Assembly (NCBI GenBank): GCA_046348835.1
Contig: JAXMDM010000002.1
Coordinates: forward strand, 868,001 to 932,000
Direction: 5' to 3'
DNA from: Defluviicoccus sp046348835
Lineage (GTDB): Bacteria > Pseudomonadota > Alphaproteobacteria > Rhodospirillales > Defluviicoccaceae
Length of the DNA: 64,000 nucleotides
In this document: one piece after another, positions 43,678-51,634 of the stretch
Layout: each line of letters opens with the position of its first letter
How positions within the stretch are numbered: the stretch's first letter is position 1
The notes under the pieces: generated by a model
Seen by the model: only the letters and a program-made list of their open reading frames with translations
Told to the model about the DNA's origin: nothing
Database searches by the model: none
Translations under genes and position numbers: made by a program

Positions 43678-43983
43678 TTCCATCGCCCGCCGCCAGGCGA
43701 TGAGGGCGCGCTCCACGTCCCCCAGCGACAGCCGCAGGGGCTCGATGGCGTCGTCGAAGCCGTTCCTGATCTCGACCGTGCAGGGATCGGCGAACAGGGC
43801 GTAGACCCGACCGTTGGCGGCAAAGGTTTCGCCGCGTCGGGCGCGATCGAGCCCGGCCAGCAACTCGTCGCAGCGCTGCGGCCGGTCGGATACGTCGGTT
43901 TCGAGAAAGTTGGCGAGCAGCGGCGGGAACGCCTCGGAGGAGGCACGCAGCCGCTGCCGGCGGTCGCGAAAGATCCCTCGCAT
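43675..43983 (-). CDS. Small protein of unknown function
   Basis: A 102-residue, probably cytoplasmic protein that I do not recognise. The start is supported by AAGGA about seven bases upstream. It begins MRGIFRDRRQRLR, continues with FPPLLANFLETD and DRPQRCDELL, then has a beta-rich patch GRVYALFADPCTVEIRNGFD and ends in LSLGDVERALIAWRRAME. The FADPxTVEI and helix arrangement suggests a compact alpha/beta fold. There is no signal peptide or membrane segment. A cluster of GGGTAA-like half-sites lies 74-118 bases upstream. It is isolated between ftsB and mtnA. Confidence 0.7.
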   Translation of the reverse strand: MRGIFRDRRQRLRASSEAFPPLLANFLETDVSDRPQRCDELLAGLDRARRGETFAANGRVYALFADPCTVEIRNGFDDAIEPLRLSLGDVERALIAWRRAME

Positions 43984-44056
43984 AGGGACATCCTTGCCTG
44001 TTGTTGCGCGGTTTCGGTCAGGCGAGCCTCACAAACGCCGGGTAGGGGGCGCAACC

Positions 44057-44101
44057 TAACCCAGTCGGGGTAACGCTCTGTGATATTACCCAAACGGGTA
44101 T
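44057..44101. promoter_or_regulatory. Cluster of GGGTAA-like half-sites, possible operator
   Basis: Four related hexamers occur in 45 bases: TAACCC (44057), GGGTAA (44068), TTACCC (44086) and GGGTAT (44096). The middle two form a perfect inverted repeat with a 12-base gap, a spacing that suits a dimeric regulator. The cluster lies upstream of the 102-residue gene and downstream of mtnA. No regulator gene is adjacent. Confidence 0.4.
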
Positions 44102-44162
44102 AGCGGCTCAATCCGGATAACCCCGGATGCCGACGTGCGGGCTGCGAGCGGTGAGCGACGCC

Positions 44163-45257
44163 TCAGCGGCGTTCGGGAAAAAGGCGGCTGAGGCCGCGTT
44201 CGGAGGCCTGGCAGACGCCGCGTTCGGTGATCAGGCCGGACACGAGGGACGCCGGCGTTACGTCGAAGGCATCGTTGCGGGCGGGGGAGGACGCCGGCGT
44301 CAGCCGCACCGTTTCCAGCCGCCCGTCTTCGGTGATGCCGGTGATCGTCGTCACCTCCGCCGGGGCGCGCGTTTCGATCGGAATGTCCCGGCCGTCGCGC
44401 AGGGTCCAGTCGATGGACGGGCCGGGTGCCGCGACGAAGAACGGCACCCGGTTGTCGCGGGCGGCAAGCGCCTTGAGATAGGTGCCGACCTTGTTGCAGA
44501 CGTCGCCGGTGCGTGTGGTCCGGTCGGTGCCGACGATGCAGAGGTCGACCAGGCCGCGCTGCATCAGGTGGCCGCCGGCGTTGTCGACGACGACGGTATG
44601 GGGCACACCTTCCTCGCCCAGCTCCCACGCGGTGAGCGCCGCGCCCTGGTTGCGCGGCCGGGTCTCGTCGGCGAAGACGTGGACCGGAATCCCCGCCCGG
44701 TGCGCCTTGTAGACGGGCGCCAGCGCCGTGCCCCAGTCGACCGTCGCCAGCCAGCCGGCGTTGCAGTGGGTGAGTACGTGGACGACGCCACGGCCGCCTT
44801 TCCCCGCCAGCGCCGCCTCGATCAGCGCCAGACCGTGATCGCCGATGGCGCTGTTGAGGGCGGCGTCCTCGTCGGCCATCTCGCCGGCGCGCCGCCATGC
44901 CGCCGTCGCGCGCCGCTCCAAGGGCAGTTGGCGCAGCAGCCCGCCCACGTCCTCCAGCGCCCAGCGCAGGTTGACCGCGGTCGGCCGGGTGGCAAGGAGG
45001 CGATCGTGCGCGGCGGCGAGCGCGGCGTCGCCGGGATCGGCGGCTGCGGCCAGCGCCAGCCCGTAGGCGGCGGTGACGCCAATCAGCGGCGCCCCCCGCA
45101 CCTGCATGGTACGGATGGCATGCGCCGCATCCTCAACGGTGTGCAGCCGTACAGTGACGAGGGCATGGGGCAGCCGCGTCTGATCGATGATCTCGACCGA
45201 TCGACCGTCGGCGGTCGGCCAAATCGTCCGCATGCTGTGGTCGCCGCCGACGCGCAT
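44163..45257 (-). CDS. mtnA: S-methyl-5-thioribose-1-phosphate isomerase
   Basis: MtnA converts methylthioribose-1-phosphate to methylthioribulose-1-phosphate in methionine salvage. The 364 residues match the family. Motifs: VEIIDQTRLPH near residue 22, RGAPLIGVTAAYGLAL, VLTHCNAGWLAT with the catalytic Cys, and VGTDRTTRTGDVCNKVGTY with the catalytic Asp. The start at 45257 (MRVGGDHSMRTIW) agrees with homologues; the longer reading adds an unlikely 20 residues. No other salvage genes are adjacent. It lies 99 bases downstream of the ydcF-like gene on the same strand. Confidence 0.95.
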   Translation of the reverse strand: MRVGGDHSMRTIWPTADGRSVEIIDQTRLPHALVTVRLHTVEDAAHAIRTMQVRGAPLIGVTAAYGLALAAAADPGDAALAAAHDRLLATRPTAVNLRWALEDVGGLLRQLPLERRATAAWRRAGEMADEDAALNSAIGDHGLALIEAALAGKGGRGVVHVLTHCNAGWLATVDWGTALAPVYKAHRAGIPVHVFADETRPRNQGAALTAWELGEEGVPHTVVVDNAGGHLMQRGLVDLCIVGTDRTTRTGDVCNKVGTYLKALAARDNRVPFFVAAPGPSIDWTLRDGRDIPIETRAPAEVTTITGITEDGRLETVRLTPASSPARNDAFDVTPASLVSGLITERGVCQASERGLSRLFPERR

Positions 45258-45356
45258 CATCCACCTCGCGCCAAGGAAATGAGCCGCCATTGTCGCTGTC
45301 CCGGCGGTGCCGGACAAGGCGCAACGCCCTGGGCAGGCACGAGCCGGGCTGGCAGG

Positions 45357-46121
45357 TCAAAATTCGTACATCAAGCCATAGGCAACCCGACCGACCCATT
45401 CGTGCAGGGCACGCGCCGACTCCGCCAGGTAGTAGCTGCGGGGAACCAGATCGAGCGCGCCCGGATGCTCTTCGGGGAAGGTGAACCGGGTCGGCATCGG
45501 GGTGACGTCGAATCCGGTCGCGGTGAAAATCGCCCGCGCCCGGGGCATGTGGGCGGCGTCGGTAACGAGGTAGATGCGTCGGATGCCGAGCGGCGCCAGG
45601 ATCTCGTAGCTGTATTTGGCATTCTCGTAGGTGTCGTTGGAGCGGCCTTCCTGCCACGCTGCCGACAGCCCGAAGTCCCGTTGCAGCGTCTCGGCCATCG
45701 CCGCCGCCAGCGTTTTCGTTGCCTCGCCGTAGGTCAGGCCGCCCGATACGAGGAGCGGTAGCCCCGAGGCGCGAGCGAGACGGGCGGCGTAAAGGAGGCG
45801 CTCGAGGGTATCCTGGCCGACGGTGTTGCCGCCGAAGTCATCCGGCTGGCGGACCATGCCGCCGGAAAGGACGACGATCGCCTGCGGCGCCGCTTCGCCG
45901 CTGGGCAGGGGATTGGGCCATGGGTGGGGCGTTCCTTCGGCGAGCACCAACAGGCGCGAACTCACCACCTCGGTGGAAAGGGCGTAAAGCCCCGCGACCG
46001 CCGCCAGGATCAATGCACCGCCGGCGAGGCGCCGTCCGAACGCCAGCATCAGGATCCCGGCCAGTACAATCGCGCAGGCGAGGAACACCGGGTCGGCGAA
46101 AACACTCCGCAGCATCGTCAT
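45357..46121 (-). CDS. ydcF: YdcF family (DUF218) membrane protein
   Basis: A 254-residue protein with two N-terminal membrane helices (about 10-30 and 33-55) and a soluble DUF218 domain. AIVVLSGGMVRQ starts the Rossmann-like domain, followed by LLVSGGLTYGEATK and EGRSNDTYENAKYSYEIL, the conserved Asn/Thr/Glu motif. YLVTDAAHMPRARAIFTATG closes it. Relatives (SanA, ElyC, YdcF) influence envelope integrity and undecaprenyl-phosphate use, though the reaction is unclear. ATG 46121 or 46115 can serve as start. Confidence 0.92.
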   Translation of the reverse strand: MTMLRSVFADPVFLACAIVLAGILMLAFGRRLAGGALILAAVAGLYALSTEVVSSRLLVLAEGTPHPWPNPLPSGEAAPQAIVVLSGGMVRQPDDFGGNTVGQDTLERLLYAARLARASGLPLLVSGGLTYGEATKTLAAAMAETLQRDFGLSAAWQEGRSNDTYENAKYSYEILAPLGIRRIYLVTDAAHMPRARAIFTATGFDVTPMPTRFTFPEEHPGALDLVPRSYYLAESARALHEWVGRVAYGLMYEF

Positions 46122-46385
46122 GGCTCCGATCGTGGACGCGGTGTACCGTGGCGGGTGCTCTCGGATGCGTCCATGCCGGTGTCGATCGAGCAGCGCCGGG
46201 GACGCCCGCTGTGCCTTTCCCGCCACGGCGTGTGCGCTCCGTTAGCGGGGCGGCGAAAGCGGCTACATCTGCGGATGTGAACCCACGTAAAGATATGCGG
46301 CGTAAGGGGGGTTGCTCCGTGCGGGTTAGGAACCTCCGTCGTATCTCGCTTGATCGTTCCAACGGCACAAACACGAGGGCAGATT

Positions 46386-47087
46386 ATGGGTATGAGCAAT
46401 CGGCTGGGAGCCGAATTTTTCGGCACCTTCTGGCTGGTTTTCGGTGGCTGCGGTTCCGCCATCTTTGCGGCGAAGTTTCCCGAGGTCGGCATCGGCTTTG
46501 CCGGGGTCGCGTTCGCGTTCGGTCTGACCGTCGTCACCATGGCCTACGCCGTCGGCCATATCTCGGGTGGCCACTTCAACCCGGCGATCACCTTGGGCGT
46601 GTGGGCTGGCGGCCGTTTCCCCGCCTCCGACGTCATTCCCTACTGGATCGCCCAGGTGGCGGGTGCCATCGCCGCCGCCGCGGCACTTTACGTGATCGCC
46701 ACCGGTAAGGCCGGCTTCAGTCTCGATGCCGGCTTCGCCGCCAACGGCTACGGCGAGCATTCGCCGGGCGGCTACACGGTGGGCTCGGCGTTCATCGCCG
46801 AGGTGCTGCTGACCTTCTTCTTCCTCGTCGTCGTGATGGGAACGACCGACAAGCTGGCGCCCACCGGCTTTGCGCCGCTGGCGATCGGGCTCTGCTTGAC
46901 CCTGATCCATCTGATCTCGATCCCGATCACCAATACCTCGGTCAACCCCGCTCGCTCCACCGGACAGGCAATCTTCGTCGGCGGATGGGCGCTCGGACAG
47001 CTGTGGATGTTCTGGGTGGCACCGCTGATCGGTGGCGTCCTCGGCGGCCTCGTCTACCGCTGGCTCGGCGGCGGCGAAAAGGCCTAG
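46386..47087 (+). CDS. aqpZ: Aquaporin Z
   Basis: A 233-residue water channel with six membrane helices and two half-helices. The NPA motifs are HFNPAITLG and VNPARSTGQA. The selectivity filter can be read as in E. coli AqpZ: a Phe in helix 2, His in LIHLISIPITNTS, Thr in NTS and Arg after NPA, which marks a water-specific channel rather than a glycerol facilitator. A second ATG six bases later (46392, MSNRLGAEFFGTF) matches homologues equally well. It stands alone, with a 264-base leader that shows no clear element. Confidence 0.96.
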   Translation: MGMSNRLGAEFFGTFWLVFGGCGSAIFAAKFPEVGIGFAGVAFAFGLTVVTMAYAVGHISGGHFNPAITLGVWAGGRFPASDVIPYWIAQVAGAIAAAAALYVIATGKAGFSLDAGFAANGYGEHSPGGYTVGSAFIAEVLLTFFFLVVVMGTTDKLAPTGFAPLAIGLCLTLIHLISIPITNTSVNPARSTGQAIFVGGWALGQLWMFWVAPLIGGVLGGLVYRWLGGGEKA

Positions 47088-47098
47088 GCGGGGGCCGT

Positions 47099-47641
47099 TT
47101 ACAGAAGCGATGCCTGGGTCGGCGGGTAGGTGACACTGCCCGCCGGCCCGGCGACCGCTCCCGGATCGAGCACCGCCGGCTCGATCCGATTCTCCGCGAT
47201 GATGTGCGCCACGTCCTCGCCGGCGGCGAGGAGATGATCGGCGATCAGCCGGCGGTGGCAATTCTGCCAGAGCGCCTCGGCGCACATGACCGCCGGGCGC
47301 CCGCCCCGCGCCATCTGCCGCACCGCCGCCAGCGCCTCGGCAAAAGGCTGGCTCAAGGCGTAGTCGGCGTAGTTGTGAAAACTCTGATTGCGCCAGTAGC
47401 CGTTGATCGCCGGATCGACACCCGGTTGGCGCGGCCGTCGACCACCGAGGGCGGCCATATGGGTGTAGCCAATCCCGGCCGCCGCCAGCGCTGCCGGCAT
47501 CGTCTCGATGTTGAACTGGGGATGGCGGCGCGAGCGGGGAAAGGCGCGCACGTCGATGACATCGGTGGCCCCGGCCGCGGCGAGGAGCCGGACCAGCTCA
47601 TTGAGCGAGCGGGTCGAATGGCCGACCGTCAGCACCGGCAT
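47099..47641 (-). CDS. DUF488 family protein
   Basis: A 180-residue DUF488 protein. LTVGHSTRSLNELVRLL at the N-terminus, DVRAFPRSRRHPQFN with the conserved Arg and Pro residues, and VMCAEALWQNCHRRLIADHL with the conserved Cys and His are all present. Function is unproven; the Cys/His/Arg conservation suggests an enzyme or nucleic-acid-related role. ATG 47641 is the family start; longer readings are low-complexity. It lies 40 bases after the metallopeptidase gene on the same strand and converges with aqpZ. Confidence 0.92.
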   Translation of the reverse strand: MPVLTVGHSTRSLNELVRLLAAAGATDVIDVRAFPRSRRHPQFNIETMPAALAAAGIGYTHMAALGGRRPRQPGVDPAINGYWRNQSFHNYADYALSQPFAEALAAVRQMARGGRPAVMCAEALWQNCHRRLIADHLLAAGEDVAHIIAENRIEPAVLDPGAVAGPAGSVTYPPTQASLL

Positions 47642-47681
47642 GGGGCAAGCGACCGGCGAGGAGGGCGCCGGTCTGTCCCCC

Positions 47682-48599
47682 TCACAGGCTCGCGGCGTTG
47701 AAGGTATCGCAGGCGGCGAGGTTGCCGCTGTCGAGGCCGCGGCGGAACCATCGCGCCCGTTGCTCGGCCGAGCCATGGGTAAACGCGTCGGGGACGACGT
47801 AGCCCTGGGTCTGCCGCTGGATGCGATCGTCGCCGACGGCGCCGGCGGCGCGGATGCCCTCTTCCAGGTCGCCGGCTTCGAGGACGTTGCGCTCGTGCTG
47901 CGCCCGGTTGGCCCAGATACCGGCGAAGCAGTCGGCCTGAAGCTCCACCATCACCGAGAGCTGATTGGCGTCGGCGCGGCTGACCTGGGTCTTCAACTGC
48001 TCCACCTTCGGCAGGATGCCCAGCTGGTTTTGCACGTGATGGCCGATCTCGTGGGCGATGACGTAGGCCTGGGCGAAGTCGCCGGGCGCGCCGAAACGCC
48101 GATCCAGCTCGTCGAAAAAGCTGAAGTCCAGGTAGAGCTTATGGTCGAGCGGGCAGTAGAAGGGTCCGGACGCCGATTGCGCCATGCCGCACGCCGAATT
48201 CACCATCCCGGAGAAGAGGACGAGCTGGGGCTCCTCGTAAGTCCGGCCGTTGGCGCGGAAGATGTCCCGCCAGGTGTCCTCCGTATCGGCGAGCACGACC
48301 GAGACGAACTGCTTCATATCGCTCTCGCTCTGGCTGGAGGGAGCCGGGCCCGCCGTCTGGGGGCTGGGGAGGTATTGCGACGGGGAGGGACCGCCGCCGG
48401 AAGTCACACCCTGCAGCAGCGCGGTCGGATCGATGCCGAAGACGAGGCCGAGGATGACCAGCAGCACCAGTCCGAGGCCGCCGATCCCGCCCGTCCGCAT
48501 CCCGATGGGGAAGCGTTGGCCGCCGCCGCCGTAGGAAAAGCCGCCTTCTCCCCGCCGGTCCTCGATGTTGTCGCTTTGTCTGCCACCGCGCCACCGCAT
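47682..48599 (-). CDS. ypfJ: YpfJ family neutral zinc metallopeptidase
   Basis: A 305-residue membrane-anchored protein. The start MRWRGGRQSDNIEDRRG is the family's own; GGAGGA lies nine bases before this ATG, whereas the GTG at 48608 touches the binding site. One membrane helix (about 40-57, GLGLVLLVILGLVFG) is followed by a Ser/Pro linker. The zinc site is HEIGHH in AYVIAHEIGHHVQNQLG, and ELQADCFAGIWAN supplies the third ligand, as in the family. FYCPLDHKLYLDFSFFDEL is conserved. Physiological substrate unknown. Confidence 0.95.
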   Translation of the reverse strand: MRWRGGRQSDNIEDRRGEGGFSYGGGGQRFPIGMRTGGIGGLGLVLLVILGLVFGIDPTALLQGVTSGGGPSPSQYLPSPQTAGPAPSSQSESDMKQFVSVVLADTEDTWRDIFRANGRTYEEPQLVLFSGMVNSACGMAQSASGPFYCPLDHKLYLDFSFFDELDRRFGAPGDFAQAYVIAHEIGHHVQNQLGILPKVEQLKTQVSRADANQLSVMVELQADCFAGIWANRAQHERNVLEAGDLEEGIRAAGAVGDDRIQRQTQGYVVPDAFTHGSAEQRARWFRRGLDSGNLAACDTFNAASL

Positions 48600-48697
48600 C
48601 GCACCCACTCCTCCGCCTTTCCGGTCTCGCGCCGGCCGATACCGTCGAGACTATAGCACAGGGCCATCAGACGCGCGCGCCCACCGGTAGCGCGTCG

Positions 48698-51484
48698 TCA
48701 GCGGCGGGCGTTGCCGGCGAACAGGCGAAGCAAGGCCTTCTCGATCTCGATGACCGCGAACACGCTCAATGCGGTCGCCACGATCCAGCCCCAGGCGGTC
48801 AAGGACAGCCCGGTCGTATCGAACAAGGCGGTCAGCGGCGGCGCGTAGGTGAACCCCAATTGCAGCAGCGAGACGAGAAGAATGGCGAGCGCGGCGGGCC
48901 GGCTGCCGCGCAGCGCCGCCGGCGCCAGCGCCCAGCCCACCCCTCGCCTGACGCTGAGGAGATAGACAATCTCGAACCCGACCAGGCTGTTTACCGCCAT
49001 CGTCCGGGCGGTCTGCAACGGCAGCCCCTCGGCCAGCGCCCATTGGAAAAGACCGATGACCCCCACCACCATGACCGCCGACACGAAGGCGATCCGTCCC
49101 AGCAGCAAAGGTGAGACGAGGGGTGCGTCGCGCCGGCGCGGCGGCCTTTGCATCACGTCCGGCTCCGCCGGCTCGAACGCCAGCGCCAGCGCCAGGGTGA
49201 CCGCGGTCACCATGTTCACCCAGAGGATCTGGACCGGCGTGATCGGCAGCGCGGCGCCGAGCATCACCGCGACGATGATGGTCAGCGCCTGGGAGCCGTT
49301 GGTGACGAGAAGGTAAAGGATCGCCTTCTGCAGATTGGCGTAGACGGTGCGCCCTTCTTCGACGGCGTGGGCGATGGAGGCGAAGTTGTCGTCGGCGAGG
49401 ACGATCTGCGAGGCTTCCTTCGCCGCCTCGGTCCCCCGATCGCCCATGGCGATACCGACGTCGGCTCGCTTCAGCGCCGGGGCATCGTTCACCCCGTCCC
49501 CCGTCATCGCCACCGTCAGCCCGCGCCCCTGTAAGGCCTCGACGAGGCGGAGCTTGTCCTTGGGCGAGGTCCGGGCGAAAACGTCGACCCGTCCGATCGT
49601 GTCGGCGAACGCCCTCTCGTCGAGCCGGTCGAGAGCGGCCCCGGTCAGCACCTCGATTCCCTTGCTGTCCCCGCCATCGGCGGTATCGGCGCCGATGCCG
49701 AAGGCGCCGGCGATGGCACGGGCGGTGTCGGCGTGGTCGCCGGTGATCATCTTCACCGCGATGCCGGCGGACCGGCACTGGGCCACCGCCTCGATGGCTT
49801 CCGGGCGGGGCGGGTCGACGATGCCGACCAGACCCAAGAGGATCAGCCGGCCGTCCACAACCACCGGCGACAGCCCCTGGGTTCGATCGACAACCGGCTT
49901 TATGGCGATCGCCAGCATCCGCTCGCCACGGGCGGCGATCGTCGCCGCGACGCGGCGCCAGTAGGCGTGCTCCAGGGGCGCATCCGCATCGTCGCTGCCC
50001 GTGCGCTGCCGGCTGCACATGGCGAGGATGCGCTCCGGCGCGCCCTTGACATGGATCATCAATCCGCCCGGTTGGCGGCAGAGCACGGCCATGTACTGGT
50101 ATTCGGCGTCGAAGGGGATGGCGTCGAGGCGGGGGGCGGCCGCCGTTTCGGCGACCCGGTCCAGCCCCGCCTTCATCGCCGCGACGACAAGCGCCGCCTC
50201 GGTGGGATCACCATCGATGGTCCACCGGTCGCCCTCGGCGTGCACGGCGGCATCGGAGCACAAGAGGGCGGAGCGCAGCAGCGGCACCACCCCGCCACAG
50301 TCGGCCGCCGCCACCGCCCGGCCGTCGATGCGGAAGGCGCCGTCGGGGCGATATCCTTCGCCGTCGACGACGACGATCCCGCTGCCGATGCCAGCGCTCC
50401 CGCTTCCACTGGCGGCGGTGGCGATGCTGGCGACGACCATCTCGTTGCGGGTGAGGGTGCCGGTCTTGTCGGAGCAGATAACGTCGACGGCACCCAGCGT
50501 TTCCACCGCCGGCAGCCGGCGGATGATGGCGTGGCGGCGGGCCATGCGCTCGACACCGATGGCCAGGGTGACGGTGACGATCGCCGGCAGCCCCTCCGGA
50601 ATGGCGGCGACGGCAAGGCCCACCGCCGCCATGAACATGGCATCGAAGGCGAAGTGATGAACGAGGACGCCGACGGCGAAAACGAAGACCGTCAACGCCA
50701 GGATCGCCAGGCTCAGGGCCCGCCCGAAGCGGGTGAGCTGGGCCATCAAGGGCGTCGCCACCCCCTCGATGGTGCCCAGCATCCGGCTGATGCCGCCCAC
50801 CTCGGTCGCCTCGCCGGTGGCGACGACGACACCGGTGCCGACGCCCCGGGTGACCAGGGTCCCGGCAAAGGCCATGGACCGCCGGTCGCCGATGACCGCA
50901 TCGGCGCCGACCGGCCGCGGATCCTTGTCGACCGGCAGGGCTTCCCCGGTCAACAGCGCCTCGTCGACGGACAGACGTTTGACCGCCACCAGCCGGACGT
51001 CGGCCGGAACCCGGTCCCCCGCTTCCAGCGAGATCACGTCCCCCGGCACCAGGCGGTCGGCGGGGATGCGCCGGCGCTGGCCGTCGCGATGCACGGAAGC
51101 CTGCGGCGCGAGCATCCGACGGATGGCGTCCAGCGCCCGTTCAGCCTTGCCCTCCTGAACGAAGCCGACGACGGAATTGATGATGACGACACCGAAGATC
51201 ACCGCGGCGTCTACGTAATGGCCCAGCGCCACGGTCACCCCGCCGGCCGCCAGCAGCACATAGATCAGGATGTTGTGGAACTGGCGGACGAAGCGCTGCA
51301 GCGCGCCCTGCGGCTTGGCCGGGGAGAGCCGGTTCGCCCCGTAGCGCTGAAGACGGGCGTCCGCGTCCGCCGTCGTCAGCCCGCCGCGGTCGGCGTCGAG
51401 GCGAGCGAATACCGTTTCGACCGGCTCTGCGTGCCACGCGGCAGCGGCGGCACCGCCGGCCGGCGTTTGGTCTGCGTCCATCAT
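48698..51484 (-). CDS. P2-type cation-transporting ATPase with altered ion-site residues
   Basis: A 928-residue P-type ATPase. The actuator loop is LLTGEALPVDK (about 177-187), the phosphorylation site SDKTGTLT with Asp339, and the hinge MTGDGVNDAPALK. Ten membrane helices are visible. Helix 4 has PEGLP (296-300) as in SERCA/PMR1 pumps. In helix 5, SERCA's N-x-x-E reads TNGSQ (Glu771 to Gln), and in helix 6 WVNLVTD reads WVNMVTAV (Asp800 to Ala). Two acidic Ca2+ ligands are thus missing, so the ion may not be calcium. An Ala/Gly-rich N-terminus precedes the cation ATPase N-domain. It is divergent from the aldolase/dehydrogenase gene. Confidence 0.9.
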   Translation of the reverse strand: MMDADQTPAGGAAAAAWHAEPVETVFARLDADRGGLTTADADARLQRYGANRLSPAKPQGALQRFVRQFHNILIYVLLAAGGVTVALGHYVDAAVIFGVVIINSVVGFVQEGKAERALDAIRRMLAPQASVHRDGQRRRIPADRLVPGDVISLEAGDRVPADVRLVAVKRLSVDEALLTGEALPVDKDPRPVGADAVIGDRRSMAFAGTLVTRGVGTGVVVATGEATEVGGISRMLGTIEGVATPLMAQLTRFGRALSLAILALTVFVFAVGVLVHHFAFDAMFMAAVGLAVAAIPEGLPAIVTVTLAIGVERMARRHAIIRRLPAVETLGAVDVICSDKTGTLTRNEMVVASIATAASGSGSAGIGSGIVVVDGEGYRPDGAFRIDGRAVAAADCGGVVPLLRSALLCSDAAVHAEGDRWTIDGDPTEAALVVAAMKAGLDRVAETAAAPRLDAIPFDAEYQYMAVLCRQPGGLMIHVKGAPERILAMCSRQRTGSDDADAPLEHAYWRRVAATIAARGERMLAIAIKPVVDRTQGLSPVVVDGRLILLGLVGIVDPPRPEAIEAVAQCRSAGIAVKMITGDHADTARAIAGAFGIGADTADGGDSKGIEVLTGAALDRLDERAFADTIGRVDVFARTSPKDKLRLVEALQGRGLTVAMTGDGVNDAPALKRADVGIAMGDRGTEAAKEASQIVLADDNFASIAHAVEEGRTVYANLQKAILYLLVTNGSQALTIIVAVMLGAALPITPVQILWVNMVTAVTLALALAFEPAEPDVMQRPPRRRDAPLVSPLLLGRIAFVSAVMVVGVIGLFQWALAEGLPLQTARTMAVNSLVGFEIVYLLSVRRGVGWALAPAALRGSRPAALAILLVSLLQLGFTYAPPLTALFDTTGLSLTAWGWIVATALSVFAVIEIEKALLRLFAGNARR

Positions 51485-51634
51485 TCCCTATCCTCGCCGT
51501 CCCGATGCCCAAGGTAACCACACCACGGGCCGGATCAACCGCCTGCCGGGGTCTCGCCGCTCGACCTTCCGCCACCTACAATGGAGACGACGGGAGAGCC
51601 GCCGGGAGAGCAGCCGGGGGAGGGAGATGCACCG

